DNA of 64,000 nt from Gracilimonas halophila (GTDB lineage Bacteria > Bacteroidota > Rhodothermia > Balneolales > Balneolaceae), in assembly GCF_042684365.1 (NCBI RefSeq), contig NZ_JBHULI010000003.1, positions 152,481 to 216,480 on the forward strand, written 5' to 3'. The notes beneath the pieces are model-generated. The model did no database searches. It was not told the DNA's origin and saw nothing but the letters and a program-made list of their open reading frames with translations. A program made the position numbers and the translations under genes. Below, piece after piece: positions 61,704-64,000 of the stretch (its first letter is position 1; each line of letters opens with the position of its first letter).

Positions 61704-63845
61704 ATGTCCGAAACGAAGCAAAAAACAGATCCAAAAATTTTAGAGAAGATTCGCCGCACGCGAAACATCGGTATCATGGCACACATCGATGCCGGTAAAA
61801 CTACCGTGACCGAACGAATTCTTTTTTACACCGGTCGTAGTCACCGTATGGGTGAAGTGCATGATGGCGCAGCTACTATGGACTGGATGGAGCAGGAGCA
61901 GGAGCGTGGTATTACTATTACTTCTGCTGCAACACATTGTATCTGGAAAGATCACCGAATTAATATTATTGATACACCGGGTCACGTTGACTTTACCGTT
62001 GAGGTAGAGCGTTCTTTGCGTGTTTTGGATGGTGCTGTTTTTGTGCTTGATTCAGTTGGAGCTGTTCAGCCTCAGTCTGAAACTGTTTGGCGACAAGCTA
62101 ATAAATATAACGTGCCATGTATGGCCTTTGTAAATAAGATGGACCGAACCGGTTCTGACTTTTACAATGTAGTTAAGGAGCTTGACGAGAAATTAAACGC
62201 AAACCCAATCCCTATTCAGATTCCTATTGGTTCTGAGGAGAACTTTCAAGGTGTTGTTGATCTGATCAAGATGGAAGCTATTGTATGGGATGATGAATCC
62301 TTGGGTGCAACTTATGAAGTAGTTGACATTCCTGAAGATCTGAAGGAAAAAGCTGCCGAGTATAGAATGTTATTACTTGAGGCTGTATCTGATCAGAATG
62401 ACGCATTGATGGAAAAATATCTCATGGAAGAGGAGATCTCTGAGGAAGAGATCATTGACGCTCTTCGTGAAGCGACTATCTCCAAGGCTATTACTCCGGT
62501 ATTGTGCGGTACAGCTTTGAAAAATAAAGGTGTGCAGGTACTACTTGACCGAGTATTGGATTTCATGCCTAATCCGTTAGATATTCCTCCGGTTAAAGGT
62601 ATTGACCCTGAAACCGAAGAAGAAGTTAAGAAGGCGCCTGATGTAAACGCTCCTTTCTCAGCTCTTGCATTTAAGATCATGACCGACCCATTTGTAGGTA
62701 GGTTGACTTTTGTGAGGGTTTATTCAGGAAGATTAGAAAAAGGTTCTTATACCTTTAACTCTTCAACCGGAAATAAAGAACGTGTTGGTCGATTGCTTGA
62801 GATGCATGCCAACGACAAAAAAGATTTAGATTATATTCAGGCAGGAGATATTGCTGCTGTTATCGGTATTAAAGAAGTACATACAGGTGATACGCTTTGT
62901 GATCCTGATCATCCGGTAATTCTTGAGCAAATTACTTTCCCTGAGCCAGTAATTAAGCTGGCTGTTGAGCCTAAGACTAAAGCTGATAGTGAAAAACTAT
63001 CAACTGGTCTTCAAAAACTTGCTGAAGAGGATCCAACTTTTGTTGTAAAAACTGATCATGAAACAGGCCAGACTACGATCGCCGGAATGGGTGAGCTTCA
63101 CCTTGAAATTATTGTTGACCGACTCAAGCGTGAGTTTAAAGTAGAAGCAAATGTTGGTGCGCCTCAGGTTTCTTACAGAGAGACAATCTCTAAGAAAGTT
63201 GATCACAGAGAAATCTACAAGAAGCAGACAGGTGGACGTGGTAAGTTTGCTGATATCTCTTTTGAAGTAGGACCAATTGAGGAGTTTGAGGATTACGATG
63301 GAAACGAAGATCGTATCACTCGAGAAGAAGGCTTCATATTTATCAATGAGATTGTAGGTGGTAATATTCCTCGTGAATTTATCCCATCTGTAATGAAGGG
63401 ATTCAAAGAAGCGCTAAATTCCGGTATTCAAGCTAACTATTCAGTAGAAAACGTAGGGTTCCGTTTATATGACGGTTCATACCACGATGTTGATTCTGAC
63501 CAGTTAAGTTTTGAATTATGTGCAAAACTTGGATTTAGAAACTCAGCTCGTAAGGCTAAGCCAAAAATACTTGAGCCGGTAATGAAAGTTGAGATTATCA
63601 CTCCTGAAGAATATATGGGTGACGTGATCGGTGACTTGAATAGTCGTCGAGGAATTATGCAGAGTATGGACTCTAATAATGAAGGGTCAGTTGTAAAAGC
63701 TCATGTACCGTTATCCGAAATGTTCGGTTATTCTACAGACTTGCGATCAGCGACGCAGGGTCGTGCGGTATACTCGATGGAATTCTTTGATTACACTGAA
63801 GTACCTGAGGCAATTGCTCAGGAGATCATCGAGAGTCAATCATAA
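61704..63845 (+). CDS. fusA: Elongation factor G
   Basis: Translocase GTPase of protein synthesis. G1 is AHIDAGKTTVTERIL, G2 is ERGITITSAAT, G3 is DTPGHVDFTVEVE and G4 is NKMDR. Domains II to V follow, with GGRGKFADISFEVGPIE in domain IV. Length 713 is normal. It belongs to the str operon; tuf starts 34 bases after its stop. Confidence 0.98.
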   Translation: MSETKQKTDPKILEKIRRTRNIGIMAHIDAGKTTVTERILFYTGRSHRMGEVHDGAATMDWMEQEQERGITITSAATHCIWKDHRINIIDTPGHVDFTVEVERSLRVLDGAVFVLDSVGAVQPQSETVWRQANKYNVPCMAFVNKMDRTGSDFYNVVKELDEKLNANPIPIQIPIGSEENFQGVVDLIKMEAIVWDDESLGATYEVVDIPEDLKEKAAEYRMLLLEAVSDQNDALMEKYLMEEEISEEEIIDALREATISKAITPVLCGTALKNKGVQVLLDRVLDFMPNPLDIPPVKGIDPETEEEVKKAPDVNAPFSALAFKIMTDPFVGRLTFVRVYSGRLEKGSYTFNSSTGNKERVGRLLEMHANDKKDLDYIQAGDIAAVIGIKEVHTGDTLCDPDHPVILEQITFPEPVIKLAVEPKTKADSEKLSTGLQKLAEEDPTFVVKTDHETGQTTIAGMGELHLEIIVDRLKREFKVEANVGAPQVSYRETISKKVDHREIYKKQTGGRGKFADISFEVGPIEEFEDYDGNEDRITREEGFIFINEIVGGNIPREFIPSVMKGFKEALNSGIQANYSVENVGFRLYDGSYHDVDSDQLSFELCAKLGFRNSARKAKPKILEPVMKVEIITPEEYMGDVIGDLNSRRGIMQSMDSNNEGSVVKAHVPLSEMFGYSTDLRSATQGRAVYSMEFFDYTEVPEAIAQEIIESQS

Positions 63846-63879
63846 AAGAAATTAAACACTAAGATAAAATTAAGTAATC

Positions 63880-64000
63880 ATGGCAAAAGAGACCTTTCAA
63901 CGGAATAAGCCACACGTGAACGTGGGCACGATTGGACACGTAGATCACGGGAAGACGACCTTGACTGCGGCAATAACAACCGTAATGGCGAAGACCTACG
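63880..64000 (+). CDS. tuf: Elongation factor Tu, 5' part (cut by window edge)
   Basis: The first 40 codons of EF-Tu: MAKETFQRNKPHVNVGTIGH and then VDHGKTTLTAAI, the G1 motif GHVDHGKTT. The window ends inside the gene. EF-Tu delivers aminoacyl-tRNA to the ribosome. It completes the rpsL-rpsG-fusA-tuf order of a standard str operon. Confidence 0.97.
   Translation, partial: MAKETFQRNKPHVNVGTIGHVDHGKTTLTAAITTVMAKTY

Noticed and set aside
1..64000. CRISPR arrays, rRNA operon, prophage or conjugative gene blocks
   Set aside because: No regularly spaced identical repeats with unique spacers, no rRNA sequence and no phage or transfer genes were seen. The phased intergenic words are too short and degenerate to be CRISPR.

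Overview
The window is a gene-dense stretch (about 65 protein genes, mostly housekeeping) of a Gram-negative bacterium from the Bacteroidota/Balneolota/Rhodothermota side of the tree. I infer this from several sequence features: a GldC-like protein; a TonB-dependent receptor with an N-terminal carboxypeptidase-regulatory-like domain; many lipoproteins; DUF2911, DUF4834-like and DUF4175 proteins; promoter-like TAnnTTTG boxes; few Shine-Dalgarno sites; and frequent TTG starts. A Balneola/Gracilimonas-type member is my best guess, but no rRNA is present to settle it.

Layout. 0-8.2 kb: HPr and Enzyme I of the PTS, lipoprotein Cu/Zn-SOD, an acyltransferase overlapped with a BASS-type transporter, a VOC protein, a small lipoprotein and an ABC-F ATPase. 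8.2-14 kb: gldC, a stand-alone Memo-family protein, a RAYT transposase between inverted REP sequences, nth, glyQS and a TPR protein. 14.2-20.9 kb: rpmH (too short for most ORF callers), rnpA, yidC, an HsdR-N-like nuclease-fold protein, aminopeptidase P, a long-form IspH and YjbQ. 20.9-26.5 kb: DUF2179 protein, SRP RNA, DUF2911, amidohydrolase, exported MsrA, a second RAYT with a second REP family, a beta-propeller lipoprotein and tRNA-Leu(GAG). 26.6-37.8 kb: the dnaA-folB-folK-dNK-DUF4834-TPR operon reading left, a probable oriC with four DnaA boxes at 30.4-30.7 kb, prmC, a beta-barrel candidate, a HAD phosphatase, eno, and recF-dciA-ybbR reading right. 37.8-45.4 kb: TonB receptor, SDR, Na/Ca antiporter, lipoprotein beta-carbonic anhydrase and typA. 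46-50.7 kb: two tandem TldD paralogues with Tat-like leaders, then a leaderless TldE/PmbA. 50.9-58.5 kb: a tightly overlapped MoxR/DUF58/BatA/DUF4175 cluster. 58.5-64 kb: recG, then the str operon rpsL-rpsG-fusA-tuf, with tuf cut by the window edge.

The strongest unusual signals are not classic operons. (1) Both RAYT genes carry, in frame and in the same loop of the protein, a long palindrome of the same REP family that lies around that gene. (2) At least six intergenic gaps hold degenerate 7- or 8-base phased words, several folding into long hairpins; each gap uses its own word. (3) The tandem TldD pair appears exported, lacks the usual C-terminal cysteine of the zinc site, and is followed by an unsignalled partner. 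(4) The MoxR cluster ends with two poorly characterised membrane proteins, one with a His/acid-rich segment.
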